A stretch of 64,000 nt of DNA from Roseomonas sp. OT10. Lineage in GTDB: Bacteria; Pseudomonadota; Alphaproteobacteria; Acetobacterales; Acetobacteraceae. The stretch covers positions 4,236,001 to 4,300,000 of the forward strand of contig NZ_CP087719.1 in the NCBI RefSeq assembly GCF_020991085.1. Reading direction: 5' to 3'. Below are positions 27,924-42,077 of this stretch, in pieces. Both the position numbers and the translations under genes were made by a program. A model generated the notes under the pieces. It did no database searches. It was not told the DNA's origin and saw only the letters and a list, made by a program, of their open reading frames with translations. Every line of letters starts with the position of its first letter. The stretch's first letter is position 1.

Positions 27924-28821
27924 CAGTAGTGCACCCGCTTCTCGATGACGAGACTCTGGACCGCCGAGAAGACCAGGATGAAGGCCAGGAAGACCACGGT
28001 CAGCGCCGCGGCGTAGCCCATGTGGAAGTACTGGAAGCCTTCCAGGTAGATCGTATAGAGCAGCACCTCGGAGGAGCCCATCGGCCCGCCCCGCGTCATC
28101 ACCGCCACCGTGTCGAAGATCTTGAAGGCGGTGATGGAGGTGGTGACGACGACGAACATGGTGGTCGGCGTCAGCAGCGGCCAGGTGATGGTCAGGAAGC
28201 GGTCCAGCGGCGAGACGCAGCCATCGATCTCCGCCGCCTCGTAGAGATCGCGCGGGATGGCGGAGAGCCCGGCCAGGAACAGCACCATGTTGAATCCCAG
28301 CAGCTGCCAGATGCCGACGACGGCGAGCGTGGGCAGCGCCAGGGCCGGGTCGCTGAGGAAGGCGATCTCGCCCACGCCCAGCAGGCGCAGGAAGGCGTTC
28401 ACCGGCCCCAGGCGCGGGTGCAGCAGGAACTGCCAGACCGTCGCCATGGCGATCAGGGTGGAGGTGACGGGGAGGAAGTAGACCACCTCGTAGAAGGAAC
28501 GGCTGCGCCGGCGGCCATGCACCAGGACGGCGACCAGCAGCCCCAGCCCCACCGCCCCGGGCAGCACGATGGCGACGTAGAGCAGCGTGTTCCAGACGGA
28601 GCGGCGAAAGACCGGATCGCCCAGCGCCTTGGCGAAGTTCGCCGTGCCGAGGTGGCGGACATCCACCGCCCCCAGCTCATAGTCGGTGACGCTGAGCCCG
28701 AGCAGCACGGCCAGCGGGAGCAGGCTGGTCACGGCGAAGACGATCATCGCCGGCGTGACGAAGCCGATCCCCGTCCAGCGCTCGATCCGCTCCTGGCGCG
28801 GACGGGGGCGGGGGCGGGCGC

Positions 28822-28825
<4 letters not shown>
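27923..28825 (-). CDS. Ugp-type ABC transporter permease (UgpA/MalF-like)
   Basis: A 300-residue permease. An N-terminal Arg-rich stretch is followed by six helices; the EAA loop is [31 protein letters not shown] and [14 protein letters not shown] near the end are typical of sugar-type permeases. The GTG start (28823-28825) overlaps the ATPase stop (GTGA). Confidence 0.92.
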
Positions 28826-29991
<1,166 letters not shown>

Positions 29992-30006
29992 GCAGGGCGG
30001 CCCCGG

Positions 30007-30840
30007 TCAGGCCGCGCCCAGCGGGGCGCGGGGCGGGTAGACCTCGTGCAGCACGTCGTCGATCCAGAGGGTGGTGAGCCCCGGGACCTCCGCCGGCGTC
30101 ACGCGCACCTGATCGCCGGCGAAATCGTAGGTGACGGCACCCAGCCGCGCCTCGCCCGGCATGGGCGGCTGGTTCGCCGGCCCGACCACGAAGCCCGAGG
30201 AGGCGCCCCAGACGTAGCGCCGGCCGTCCCGCTCCGAATCATGCGCGCGGTGCAGGTGGCCGGTGGCCACCAGCGCGACGCCGTGACGGTCGAAGGCCTC
30301 CAGCAGCCGGCGGCGCGGGTCGGGCTTGACCGACCAGTAGCCCGTGTCGGGCTCCAGCGCGTGCTCGATCATCAGCGGGCGGTGGGTGAAGACGGCGATC
30401 CGCCGGCCCTGCGCTGCCTCGAGGGTCCCGTCCAGCCAGCGCCACTGCGCCGCCTCCTCCTCCAGGCCGGAGCCCAGCAGCATCGTGTCCAGCCCGACCA
30501 GCCGCCAGCCTTCCAGGTCCCGCGACCACCAGTCGGGGCCGAGGTGCCGGCGCCAGCGCGCGATGCGTGCCGCGTCGACCGGCTGGTACGGGTGCCCGGC
30601 CTCGCCGACATCGTGGTTGCCGGGCACGGCCAGCACCGGGGCGGGCAGCGTGGCCAGCCGCGCGGCGCAGAAGCGGAAGTCCTCCTCCTCGTCCGCGCCA
30701 TCCACCGTCACGTCGCCGGTGTGGATGATGAGGTCGGGGCGCTGCGCCTCCAGCCAGGCGGCCAGCGGCGCCCAGTTCGCCTCGAAATGCGCCTTGTGCG
30801 GGCTGAGATGGGTGTCGGAGATCTGCACGACGCGCGTCAT
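30007..30840 (-). CDS. Calcineurin-like metallophosphoesterase
   Basis: A 277-residue enzyme with the full set of metal motifs: [33 protein letters not shown] and TGHLHRAH. Relatives include Icc/CpdA (cyclic nucleotide) and GpdQ (glycerophosphodiester) phosphodiesterases. No signal peptide is seen, so it should act in the cytoplasm. It is first in the operon before the Ugp-type importer and IMPase, which favours a role on an imported phosphodiester. The ATG at 30838-30840 was chosen because homology begins there. Confidence 0.88.
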   Translation of the reverse strand: MTRVVQISDTHLSPHKAHFEANWAPLAAWLEAQRPDLIIHTGDVTVDGADEEEDFRFCAARLATLPAPVLAVPGNHDVGEAGHPYQPVDAARIARWRRHLGPDWWSRDLEGWRLVGLDTMLLGSGLEEEAAQWRWLDGTLEAAQGRRIAVFTHRPLMIEHALEPDTGYWSVKPDPRRRLLEAFDRHGVALVATGHLHRAHDSERDGRRYVWGASSGFVVGPANQPPMPGEARLGAVTYDFAGDQVRVTPAEVPGLTTLWIDDVLHEVYPPRAPLGAA

Positions 30841-30929
30841 GGCCTCACCCGGCCACCGGATGCGCGAAACCCGTCGGACCAAGACGCACACGCACCTCCC
30901 TCAAGGGGCCATTCCCGGCCCTTGGGGTT

Positions 30930-30959
30930 AGCGTATCAGATGGTTCTCTTGGATGACAA
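30930..30959 (-). promoter_or_regulatory. Putative promoter of the phosphoesterase-Ugp operon
   Basis: In an unusually AT-rich island, minus-strand TTGTCA (30954-30959) and TACGCT (30930-30935) are 18 bp apart. An imperfect inverted repeat CAAGGGGCC/GGCCCTTG lies just downstream at about 30902-30923 and could be an operator. The 10-mer CATCTGATAC sits between the boxes and also occurs twice in the inverted repeat after oxyR. Confidence 0.45.
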
Positions 30960-31035
30960 TTGTATTGAACCCGTTGCCGGAACGGTCGTCACCTGCCGCC
31001 GGGATGGGCCGGGACGGCACTGCCGCGCGTCCGGC

Positions 31036-31058
31036 CCCGGGGCACCCCGTGCCCCGGG
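31036..31058 (-). terminator. Perfect 10-bp stem-loop after dnaJ
   Basis: Arms CCCGGGGCAC and GTGCCCCGGG with a CCC loop, 17 bp beyond the dnaJ stop. There is no U-tract, so it is either a Rho-assisted terminator or an mRNA 3'-end stabiliser. Confidence 0.6.
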
Positions 31059-31074
31059 ACCGTTCCATGGGCGG

Positions 31075-32223
31075 CTAGCGCCCCAGCCCGTCCCAGAACT
31101 CCTTCACCTTGGCGAAGAAGCCCTCGCTCTCGGGGCTGGAGCGGTCGCCCTCCTGCGCCTCCGCCTCGAACTGCTCCAGCAGCTCGCGCTGGCGGGCGGT
31201 CAGGTTCTGCGGCGTCTCCACGCTGACCTGCACGTACATGTCGCCGCGCGCGGCGGAACGCAGGACGGAGAAGCCCTTGCCGCGCAGGCGGAACTGGTCG
31301 CCCGTCTGCGTGCCCTGGGGGATGGAGACTCGGGTGCGGCCGCCGTCGATGGTCGGCACCTCGACGCTGCTGCCCAGGGCCGCCTGGGTCATGCGCAGCG
31401 GCACGCGGACGAAGATGTTGTTGCCGTCGCGCACGAAGAGCGGGTGCGGCTTCACGCCCACATCCACGTAGAGGTCGCCCGCCGGCGCACCGCGCAGCCC
31501 CGCCTCGCCCTCGCCGGAGAGGCGGATGCGGGTGCCGTCCTCGACGCCGGGCGGGATGGTGACGGAGAGGTTGCGGTCGCGCTGCACCCGGCCGCTGCCC
31601 TGGCAGACCTTGCACGGGTTCTTCACCGTCTGGCCCTGGCCGCCGCAGGTGGGGCAGGTGCGCTCCACCAGGAAGAAGCCCTGCTGCGCCCGCACCTTGC
31701 CCGCGCCCTTGCAGGTGGCGCAGGTCTGCACGTTCGCCTTGCCGCCCTCGGCGCCCGATCCGTCGCAGGCCTCGCAGGCGACGGAGCTGGGCACGCGGAG
31801 CGTGCGCTTCACGCCCGCGAAGGCCTCCTCCAGCCCGATCTCCACGCCCATCCGCAGGTCGGCGCCGCGCCCCGCGGCACCGCCGCCGCGCCCGCCCCGG
31901 CCGCCGAAATTGGCGCCGAACATCTGCTCGAAGATGTCCTCGAAGGGCGAGCCGGCGAAGCCGCCGCCGAAGCCGCCCGCGCCACCGCCGCCGCCGCCCT
32001 CGAAGGCGGCATGGCCGAAGCGGTCATAGGCCGCCCGCTTCTCGGGGTCCTTCAGGACGTCATAGGCCTCGTTCAGCTCCTTGAACCGGACCTCGGCCTC
32101 CTTGTCGCCGTGGTTGCGGTCCGGGTGGTACTTCATCGCGAGCTTGCGGAAGGACTTCTTCAGCTCCTCGTCGCCCGCGTCCCGGCCGCAGCCCAGGACC
32201 TCGTAGTAATCTCGCTTCGCCAT
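31075..32223 (-). CDS. dnaJ: Molecular chaperone DnaJ
   Basis: A 382-residue type I DnaJ. The J domain ([20 protein letters not shown], with HPD in KYHPDRNHG) is followed by a Gly/Phe-rich linker (about 75-110), four CxxCxGxG-type zinc repeats ([32 protein letters not shown]) and the C-terminal substrate domains. It stimulates DnaK ATPase and delivers substrates. It lies 170 bp downstream of dnaK, with a long hairpin between them. Confidence 0.97.
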   Translation of the reverse strand: MAKRDYYEVLGCGRDAGDEELKKSFRKLAMKYHPDRNHGDKEAEVRFKELNEAYDVLKDPEKRAAYDRFGHAAFEGGGGGGAGGFGGGFAGSPFEDIFEQMFGANFGGRGGRGGGAAGRGADLRMGVEIGLEEAFAGVKRTLRVPSSVACEACDGSGAEGGKANVQTCATCKGAGKVRAQQGFFLVERTCPTCGGQGQTVKNPCKVCQGSGRVQRDRNLSVTIPPGVEDGTRIRLSGEGEAGLRGAPAGDLYVDVGVKPHPLFVRDGNNIFVRVPLRMTQAALGSSVEVPTIDGGRTRVSIPQGTQTGDQFRLRGKGFSVLRSAARGDMYVQVSVETPQNLTARQRELLEQFEAEAQEGDRSSPESEGFFAKVKEFWDGLGR

Positions 32224-32322
32224 GATCCGTTCCGTCGGCTCGACACGCTGGCGCCCTGCCAGCCGTATGGGCGGCGCTCCCCGTTGCGGCGGCCTCGCCG
32301 AGGCCCAGGCCCCGACATGGAA

Positions 32323-32360
32323 GCGCCCGGCCCAGGGGATTCAACCCCAGGGCCGGGCGC
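32323..32360 (-). terminator. 16-bp stem-loop between dnaK and dnaJ
   Basis: Arms at 32323-32338 and 32345-32360 pair along 16 bp with one mismatch around an ATTCAA loop. There is no U-run. Its place right after dnaK suggests partial termination or mRNA processing that lowers dnaJ relative to dnaK. Confidence 0.65.
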
Positions 32361-32393
32361 CAGCCGTTCTGCGCGGGGAGGCCTCCCGGCCCG

Positions 32394-34334
<1,941 letters not shown>

Positions 34335-34420
34335 CCGTGGGCTCCTCTGTGGCGAACCGGGGTGGCCCGTCGAAGGCGCCACGCCGGCCCCCTGTGTTCG
34401 GATGGGGGAATTGGGAAGCT

Positions 34421-34436
34421 GGGTCGGGACCGACCC
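34421..34436. promoter_or_regulatory. Inverted repeat upstream of dnaK
   Basis: GGGTCGG and CCGACCC form a perfect 7-bp inverted repeat with a 2-nt spacer, about 90 bp before the dnaK start. It may be an operator or a chance palindrome; nothing ties it to a known regulator. Confidence 0.3.
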
Positions 34437-34530
34437 GCGAGGGGGATGTATTTCGCGGGACGCCCCGCAACAAGACCCCGGCTCGCAAGACCGCGGCCCG
34501 CGGGGACGATCCCGCACCCCTGCCCCACCC

Positions 34531-34622
34531 CCAGGCCCAGGCCCAGGCCCCAGGCCCAGGCCCAGGCCCAGGCCCCAGGCCCCAGGCCCCAGGCCCCAGG
34601 CCCCAGGCCCCAGGCCCCAGGG
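34531..34622. repeat. CCAGGC/CCCCAGG microsatellite between dnaK and the copper-protein gene
   Basis: About 92 bp of near-perfect short tandem units, 6-mers (CCAGGC) on the left and 7-mers (CCCCAGG) on the right. It lies in the shared divergent upstream region 34335-34714, about 200 bp from the dnaK start and 93 bp from the copper-protein start. Nothing else gene-like is in that 380-bp gap. Confidence 0.9.
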
Positions 34623-34714
34623 GATTGGGAGCCCGGGTGGGACGGTCGCAAGCCTCCCCCGGGGGAAGGACGCTCGGTGAAGCACCGAACCACCCCAGAC
34701 GAGGAGCTGCCGCC

Positions 34715-35056
34715 ATGGCCCATCACAACCCGATGCATCAGGACCTGATCCGCACCGCGCTCGACTGCCATCAGGAATGCCTGACCTGCGTGGACCACTG
34801 CCTGACCCTGGGCGGCCGCCACGCCGAGGCCGGGCACGTCCGCGCGATGCTGGACTGCGCCCAGATCTGCGTGACCATCGCCGACTTCCTGGCGCGAGGC
34901 TCCCGCCACGGGAAGCACCTGGCCGGCGAGTGTGCCGAGATCTGCGACGCCTGCGCGACGTCCTGCGGCGAACACCCGGACGCGGATGCCCACATGAAGC
35001 AGTGCGCCGAGACCTGCCGCCGCTGCGCCGAGGCATGCCGCGCCCTGACTCACTGA
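34715..35056 (+). CDS. Four-helix-bundle copper-binding protein (Csp/DUF326-like)
   Basis: A 113-residue protein with 14 Cys, mostly in CxxxC or CxxC spacing along amphipathic helices ([41 protein letters not shown]). This is the pattern of the Csp proteins, which store many Cu(I) ions inside a tetrameric four-helix bundle. No signal peptide is seen, so it resembles the cytosolic Csp3 class. The ATG at 34715 follows GAGGAG. It is divergent from dnaK. Confidence 0.88.
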   Translation: MAHHNPMHQDLIRTALDCHQECLTCVDHCLTLGGRHAEAGHVRAMLDCAQICVTIADFLARGSRHGKHLAGECAEICDACATSCGEHPDADAHMKQCAETCRRCAEACRALTH

Positions 35057-35214
35057 TCCGCACGGGGGGGGCGGGGCAGCGGGGGACGGCGGGCCCCCGA
35101 GGCCCGGGCCCCGCCGTCATTCGATGCGATAGTGCAATCACAGGTTGGAGAGTTTTCGCCTCTCCATCCATACGGTGGGCCTCCGCGGCAGCCCAGCCAT
35201 GCTACGCCGCTCGC

Positions 35215-36780
<1,566 letters not shown>

Positions 36781-36932
36781 CGGCCCTGCCGGCACGGCGG
36801 GTCTCCTGCCTTCGCGTCGCGCTTCATGGCAGGCCATGCCTGCCCTATCCTTAGGAGCATCATGCCGTCCCGGCCCCTGCCGCCCGGCCCGCGGCGCGGG
36901 CCGGGCGCCCACCATCCCGACACCGGATCGCC

Positions 36933-37499
36933 ATGGCCCGTCGCCCTCGCGGGCTGAGCGAGGCGGAACGCACGCTGTGGCGGGCCTGGGTCGCACGCAA
37001 CGGCGTCGCGGCCCTGCCCGGCCACGCCCTGCCGCCCGATCCGCCGGCCCCGGCGCCCGCGGCCCCGCCACCCGCACCCGCCCAGGCCGCCCCGGCCCGA
37101 CCGGCGGTCCGTCCGGTGGCCCGCCCGCCGCTGCCCGTCCTGCAGGTGGGGCTGGCGCCCGCCGGGCTGGACACGCGGCGCTGGACGGACCTGCGGCGCG
37201 GGCGGATGCGGCCGGAGCGCACGCTGGATCTGCACGGCCGGCGGGCGCAGGAGGCGCATGCGGCGGTGGTGGCCTTCCTCCACGACGCCCAGGCGGACGG
37301 CATCCGCTGCGTCGCCATCGTCACCGGCAAGGGCGGCCGGCCGGGGCGGGACGGGCTGGAAGCCGAGAGCGGGGTTCTGCGCCGGGAATTGCCGCACTGG
37401 CTGAACCATCCCGGTCTGCGCCCCCTGCTGCTGGGCGCGGCGCATCCGCATGCGGCCAACTCCGGTGCCGTGCACCTGCTGCTGCGCCGGCGCGGATGA
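36933..37499 (+). CDS. Smr domain protein
   Basis: A 188-residue protein. A basic N-terminus and a Pro/Ala linker (about 30-70) lead to a Smr domain with the LDLHGRRAQEAH motif, IVTGKGG and a final GAVHLLLRRR. Smr domains nick or bind DNA or RNA, as in MutS2 and YdaL-like proteins. It sits after mltA and before an XRE gene, a conserved order in Alphaproteobacteria. Confidence 0.9.
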   Translation: MARRPRGLSEAERTLWRAWVARNGVAALPGHALPPDPPAPAPAAPPPAPAQAAPARPAVRPVARPPLPVLQVGLAPAGLDTRRWTDLRRGRMRPERTLDLHGRRAQEAHAAVVAFLHDAQADGIRCVAIVTGKGGRPGRDGLEAESGVLRRELPHWLNHPGLRPLLLGAAHPHAANSGAVHLLLRRRG

Positions 37500-37662
37500 G
37501 CCGGCGCCTCGGAGACCCTTGGCGGCCGTCGCGCCGATGCCTCGTGGCCGAGGCGGAGCCTCCCCCCGGTCCCGCGGCGCGGCATCCGGGACCGGGGGAC
37601 GGGCCGGGGCAGCATGCCCCCGGCCGCAAGCCGGGCGCCGAGCCGGCCGGGCGCCCCGCCCC

Positions 37663-38031
37663 GTGACGCCCTTCGGGGCACGGCTGCGGGCGCTGCGGGC
37701 CGAGCGCGGCATCCCTCTGCGCGAGATGGCGGTGGCGCTGCACGTCTCGCCCGCCTACCTCTCGGCCCTCGAGCACGGCCGGCGCGGCACGCCCACCGCC
37801 GGGCTGATCCATCAGGTCAACGAGTTCTTCGGGCTGATCTGGGACGATGCGGAGGAGATGGCGCGGCTGGCCCGCCTCTCCCGCCCGCGCCCGGTGCTGG
37901 ACACCGCCGGGCTGCGGCCGGAGGCGACGGAGCTGGCCAACCGGTTGGCCGATGCCCTGCCGCGCCTGTCCGCGGAGGCCCTGGCCGAGCTGCGGGCGGT
38001 GCTGGACCGGCTGGAGGCGGCGGGGCGCTGA
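37663..38031 (+). CDS. XRE-family helix-turn-helix regulator
   Basis: A 122-residue protein. The N-terminal HTH (GARLRALRAERGIPLREMAV then HVSPAYLSALEHGRRGTP) is a classic Cro/C1 type. The C-terminal half is helical and Leu/Ala-rich. The GTG start at 37663 was chosen because homology begins there; the frame upstream is low-complexity and overlaps the Smr gene. Target unknown. Confidence 0.85.
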   Translation: MTPFGARLRALRAERGIPLREMAVALHVSPAYLSALEHGRRGTPTAGLIHQVNEFFGLIWDDAEEMARLARLSRPRPVLDTAGLRPEATELANRLADALPRLSAEALAELRAVLDRLEAAGR

Positions 38032-38089
38032 CGCGTGCCCGCCGTCGGGTCCGGGTCCGGGGGCACCAGCGCCCCCGGGGCGGCACAGC

Positions 38090-38389
38090 TCAGCGCTGGC
38101 CGCTGCTGCGGCCGGTCGAGGAGGGCGAGGCCCCCGGCGTGGAGCGGGCCGTCGGAACCGTCGACACGCTGGTATCCGTGCTGGTCGAGGTGCGGCCGGA
38201 GGAGGCGGGCGAGGCGCCGGGGGTCGCCTGAGTCGTCGGGACGGGGGCCACCCGCTCGCCGGCCGGCGGGCTGGTCATGCTACGGTTGTCGGCCGGGGCC
38301 GGGGTGCTGGGCGTGGCGCAGGCGGCAAGCCCGAGGCCCGCGAGGGCCAGCGTCAGGATGGCGGTGGTCCGAGGGGTGCGGATGCTCAT
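38090..38389 (-). CDS. Small Ser/Thr/Pro-rich lipoprotein, unknown function
   Basis: A 99-residue protein with a lipobox LAAC (Cys 24) after a hydrophobic stretch. The mature part is low-complexity and has an internal repeat: TPGASPASSGR near the middle and TPGASPSSTGR at the end. The ATG at 38387-38389 has AGAGGA upstream. Not recognised as a family. It could be a surface or periplasmic spacer. Confidence 0.6.
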   Translation of the reverse strand: MSIRTPRTTAILTLALAGLGLAACATPSTPAPADNRSMTSPPAGERVAPVPTTQATPGASPASSGRTSTSTDTSVSTVPTARSTPGASPSSTGRSSGQR

Positions 38390-38787
38390 GGAAGTCCTCT
38401 GTCGGTTGGCGTGGCTGTGGCCAGGCGCTGGCTTGCGAGACCGCCGCGCAGCACTGTCCCGCCCAGGGGGAAGGAGCATCGTCCGGCAGGGCCGGGCCGC
38501 GGGCATGCGGCGGATCCGGGGACCGCAGCGCAAGGCCCGGGGCCCCTCGGTCCCGGCTCCGCCGTCGAACATGCCCTGGCGACTGGTCGTCCCTGCAAGC
38601 CGAATCCGCTCCTTTCCCGAAAGGCAGACGATGTTTAGCTAAGCGGCATAATCTCGATACCGAAAGTTCTGCCGCTGTCTCCGGCCGCCGGGATGGTGCC
38701 GCACCTCAACATTGTGGCCACAATGCCACACGCCCCCCGGCGACGCCGGCCCCGCGTGGCGAGCCGGGACAAGGCAGGTCCGGCCGG
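38390..38787. other. Upstream region of the small lipoprotein with palindromes
   Basis: No gene seen in these 398 bp. A perfect 16-bp palindrome CATTGTGGCCACAATG lies at 38710-38725. An AT-rich island near 38630-38665 contains TTAGCTAA. Both are candidates for regulator binding. Confidence 0.5.
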
Positions 38788-39213
38788 TCAGCGCCGGCGC
38801 TTCGGCTTCGTGGGTTCCGGCACGGGCTCCGGCCCCGCCATGCGGCGTGCCACCAGCAGCGCCTGCTTGCCGGCATGGTCGAGCCGGGCATAGGCCGCCA
38901 GCAAAGCCTCCTGGTCGCCGGACAGCAGGCCGAAATCCGCCTGCGCCTCCTCCAGCACCTCCGGCGGCGGCGGCACGTCCGGGTCCAGCCCGACGAGGTA
39001 GGAGATGGAGCATTCCAGCACCTCGGCCAGCTTGCGCAACGCCTGGCCGCGCGGGCTGGGCGCCTGGCCGGCCAGCAGCCTCGCAATGCTGCCGGGCGGC
39101 AGGCCGGCGCGGCGGGTGGCCTCCTCCGGCGCGAGGCCGAGCCGGTCCAGCCGGGTCTCGATGCGTTCCACCATGGGCGAGGGCAGGCTGGCAGCGGGTG
39201 GCGGGGCGGGCAT
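38788..39213 (-). CDS. XRE-family helix-turn-helix regulator
   Basis: A 141-residue protein. The HTH lies near the N-terminus (IETRLDRLGLAPEEATRRAG then PPGSIARLLAGQAP), and the YLVGLDPDVPPPPEVL region follows, as in small Cro/C1 regulators. The C-terminus is basic (PEPTKPKRRR). The ATG at 39211-39213 has AGGAG 9 nt upstream; an internal Met 13 codons later is an alternative. It is divergent from rho. Confidence 0.75.
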   Translation of the reverse strand: MPAPPPAASLPSPMVERIETRLDRLGLAPEEATRRAGLPPGSIARLLAGQAPSPRGQALRKLAEVLECSISYLVGLDPDVPPPPEVLEEAQADFGLLSGDQEALLAAYARLDHAGKQALLVARRMAGPEPVPEPTKPKRRR

Positions 39214-39317
39214 GGTAAGGGGCTCCTGCGGGACCCGGAACGCCCGGGACCCGGGGCGAGCGCCGCGGTGGCGACGGAGGTTGAAACCGCCCCTGCAAGG
39301 AAAATGCCCGGACGGCG

Positions 39318-39347
39318 TTGACGCAAGGGGCGCGAAACCCCTATTAT
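39318..39347 (+). promoter_or_regulatory. Promoter of rho
   Basis: TTGACG (39318-39323) and TATTAT (39342-39347) are 18 bp apart, the best sigma70-like match in the window. The spacer has an AGGGG/CCCCT inverted repeat with a 7-nt gap. The leader to the rho ATG is about 215 nt, long enough for Rho autoregulation. The region 39214-39567 has no gene. Confidence 0.7.
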
Positions 39348-39567
39348 CCGAGCGCTTCCCGCAGGCGCACTCGGACCGACCGGCCCGTCTCGCGCTTCCC
39401 TCCTCCCAGCATTCTCGGGATCTCGCGGGCGGCGCCATCCTTCCCTGGAACCTGGCGCAGCGCCCCGCGAGACGGCCAACCAGCCTTGGGGTCCCGTACC
39501 CCGAAGCGCAGGACTGGCTCACCGGGAAGGGTCCCGCCCTCCCTGCCCAGACGGATTCGTCCGCGAC

Positions 39568-40851
39568 ATGCATCTTTCCGAACTCAAGGCCAAGAGCCCC
39601 GGCGACCTGGTTGCCTTCGCCGAGTCCCTTCAGATCGAGAACGCCTCCTCCCTGCGCAAGCAGGACATCATGTACTCCATCCTCAAGACGCTGGCCGAGA
39701 ACGACCAGGCGATCCACGGGGATGGAACCCTGGAGATCCTTCCCGACGGCTTCGGCTTCCTGCGCAGCCCGCAGGCCAACTTCCTCCCCGGCCCCGACGA
39801 CATCTACGTCTCCCCCACCCAGGTCCGACGCTTCGGCCTGCGCACCGGCGACACGGTGGAGGGGCAGATCCGGGCGCCCAAGGACGGCGAGCGCTACTTC
39901 GCCCTGCTGAAGGTCGAGGCGATCAACTTCGAGCCGCCCGAGGCGCTGAAGCACCGCATCAACTTCGACAACCTCACGCCCCTCTACCCCACCCGCCGGC
40001 TGCGGATGGAGAACCCGGAGCTAGAGGCGGCACCCGCCAGCAGCAAGGGCCCGACCAAGGACAACACCCACCGGGTCATCGACCTGGTCGCCCCCATCGG
40101 CATGGGGCAGCGCGCCCTGATCGTGGCGCCGCCGCGCACCGGCAAGACGGTGATGCTGCAGAACATCGCCAAGTCGATTTCCGCCAACCACCCCGACGTC
40201 TTCCTGATGGTCCTGCTCATCGACGAGCGGCCGGAGGAGGTCACCGACATGGCCCGCACCGTGCGCGGCGAGGTGGTCGCCTCCACCTTCGACGAGCCGG
40301 CCACCCGCCACGTGCAGGTGACGGAGATGGTGCTGGAGAAGGCCAAGCGCCTGGTCGAGCACAAGCGGGACGTGGTGATCCTGCTCGATTCCATCACCCG
40401 CCTCGGCCGCGCCTACAACTCCGTCGTGCCCTCCTCGGGCAAGGTGCTGACGGGCGGCGTGGACGCGAACGCGCTGCAGCGGCCCAAGCGCTTCTTCGGC
40501 GCCGCCCGCAACGTGGAGGAGGGCGGCAGCCTCACCATCATCGCCACCGCGCTGATCGACACGGGCAGCCGCATGGACGAGGTGATCTTCGAGGAGTTCA
40601 AGGGCACCGGCAATTCCGAGCTGGTCCTGGACCGCAAGCTCTCGGACAAGCGCACCTTCCCCGCGATCGACATCACCAAGTCCGGCACCCGCAAGGAGGA
40701 GCTGCTGGTCGACCGCGCGACCCTGACCAAGATGTGGGTCCTGCGCCGCATCCTGAACCCGATGGGCACCCAGGACGCGATGGAGTTCCTGCTGGACAAG
40801 CTGAAGTACAGCAAGACCAACAACGACTTCTTCGACGCGATGAACACCTGA
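39568..40851 (+). CDS. rho: Transcription termination factor Rho
   Basis: A 427-residue RNA-dependent hexameric ATPase. The N-terminal RNA-binding domain ([28 protein letters not shown]) is followed by the ATPase core with Walker [22 protein letters not shown], the [10 protein letters not shown] region and the [13 protein letters not shown]-loop. Length and motifs are normal. The 21 bp ending the gene are repeated 27 bp downstream. Confidence 0.98.
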   Translation: MHLSELKAKSPGDLVAFAESLQIENASSLRKQDIMYSILKTLAENDQAIHGDGTLEILPDGFGFLRSPQANFLPGPDDIYVSPTQVRRFGLRTGDTVEGQIRAPKDGERYFALLKVEAINFEPPEALKHRINFDNLTPLYPTRRLRMENPELEAAPASSKGPTKDNTHRVIDLVAPIGMGQRALIVAPPRTGKTVMLQNIAKSISANHPDVFLMVLLIDERPEEVTDMARTVRGEVVASTFDEPATRHVQVTEMVLEKAKRLVEHKRDVVILLDSITRLGRAYNSVVPSSGKVLTGGVDANALQRPKRFFGAARNVEEGGSLTIIATALIDTGSRMDEVIFEEFKGTGNSELVLDRKLSDKRTFPAIDITKSGTRKEELLVDRATLTKMWVLRRILNPMGTQDAMEFLLDKLKYSKTNNDFFDAMNT

Positions 40852-40884
40852 CGCGCCATTGGCGCGATGAACACCTGACGCGCC
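40837..40884. repeat. Direct repeat of the rho 3' end
   Basis: The 21 bp at 40837-40857, covering the last rho codons (Ala-Met-Asn-Thr-stop), recur exactly at 40864-40884. The two copies are separated by 6 bp. It looks like a small local duplication. Confidence 0.9.
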
Positions 40885-40942
40885 GGGCCGGGGCTTGCCC
40901 CGGCCCGGCCACGGCCTTGCCCCGGGGGCCTCCCCCCCGGGG
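40882..40942 (+). terminator. Two hairpins between convergent rho and a Bug-type gene
   Basis: The first stem pairs 40882-40894 with 40897-40909 (13 bp) around TT. The second pairs 40920-40928 (CCCCGGGGG) with 40934-40942. Neither has a U-tract. The position between convergent genes suggests a two-way transcription stop. Confidence 0.6.
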
Positions 40943-40956
40943 ACGGCCTCCGCGCC

Positions 40957-41967
40957 CTATTCGATCCGGGCGCCGGAGGCCGCGACCATCTCGCGCCACA
41001 GCGGCCGCTCGCGCGCCAGGCGCTCCTGCACGCCGGCCGGGTCCAGCGGCGGCATCATCAGCAACCCGGACTGGCGCAGCTTCTCCTCCAGCCCGGGCTG
41101 GGCATTGGCCTTGCGCACCCCGTCCAGAATGGCGGCCGCGACAGGGGCGGGCAGGTTGGCCGGGGCGGTCAGGGCGTTCCACGACTGCAGGTCGATATCG
41201 GCGAGATTCAGGTCGGCGAACTCGCCCATGCCCGGCACCTGGGGCAGCAGCGGGATGCGCTCCCGCATGCCCACGGCCAGGGGCACCAGCTTGCCGGCGG
41301 CGACATGCGGCATCAGCGCGGGCATGAAGTCGAAGACCATGTCGATCGAGCCGGCGAGCAGGTCGTTCAGCGCCGCCGCCCCGCCGCGATAGGGCACCAC
41401 CGTGATGGCCGCCCCCGATCGCTTGGCGATGGTGGCGCAGAGCAGGTGCGAGGCGCCGCCGCTGGCCGCGGCGCCGTTGGTCAACTCGTTCCCCGGCTTG
41501 CGCGCCCAGTCGACCAGGGCCCGGAAATCGGTCCAGCCGCGCTCCCTGGCCCGTTCGGCGGTGACGACGCACAGGGTGGTGCTGGTGACGATGCTGGTCA
41601 GCGGGAACAGGTCACGCTCCACGTCCAGCGGCATCTTCGCCATCATCGCCGGCAGGGCGTTGAAGGCGGTGACACTGAAGATGCCCAGGGTCTGGCCGTC
41701 CGCCGGGGCGCGCGCCACGGCATCCATGGCGATCAGGCCGTTGGCACCGGTGCGGTTCTCCACCACCACGGACTGGCCGGCCGCGGCCTGCAACGCATCG
41801 GCGTAGAGGCGGGCGATGGTGTCGGACTGGCCGCCGGGCGGGTTGGGCACGACCAGCTTCATGGGCCTGCCGCCCGGGAGGATCTGCGCGCCCGCCGACC
41901 CCGCGCCGGTGGCCGCCCCGAGCCCCAGGCCGAGGGCCCCCGTCACCAACCGACGCCGACCGATCAT
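40957..41967 (-). CDS. Bug-type tripartite tricarboxylate transporter binding protein
   Basis: A 336-residue periplasmic protein with a Tat-like signal ([20 protein letters not shown], cut near AGAQ). The TctC/Bug motifs are [33 protein letters not shown] and [20 protein letters not shown]. These proteins bind carboxylates or other small molecules. No TctA or TctB gene is near, as for most Bug proteins. The ATG at 41965-41967 has GGAGGG upstream. Confidence 0.9.
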   Translation of the reverse strand: MIGRRRLVTGALGLGLGAATGAGSAGAQILPGGRPMKLVVPNPPGGQSDTIARLYADALQAAAGQSVVVENRTGANGLIAMDAVARAPADGQTLGIFSVTAFNALPAMMAKMPLDVERDLFPLTSIVTSTTLCVVTAERARERGWTDFRALVDWARKPGNELTNGAAASGGASHLLCATIAKRSGAAITVVPYRGGAAALNDLLAGSIDMVFDFMPALMPHVAAGKLVPLAVGMRERIPLLPQVPGMGEFADLNLADIDLQSWNALTAPANLPAPVAAAILDGVRKANAQPGLEEKLRQSGLLMMPPLDPAGVQERLARERPLWREMVAASGARIE

Positions 41968-42077
41968 CCATCCCTCCGGGAAAGGCGCCCGCACCGAATT
42001 TACGGGCCACGAGACGCGGATTAAGCACGCGTCATGCCACGTCCATCCGGACGCCATCACCACCGGAGTCCCAGCCC

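Noticed and set aside
34421-34450. Possible sigma32 heat-shock promoter before dnaK
   Set aside because: A CCCCCAT block exists near 34400 on the minus strand, but no CTTGAA-like box stands at the right distance.
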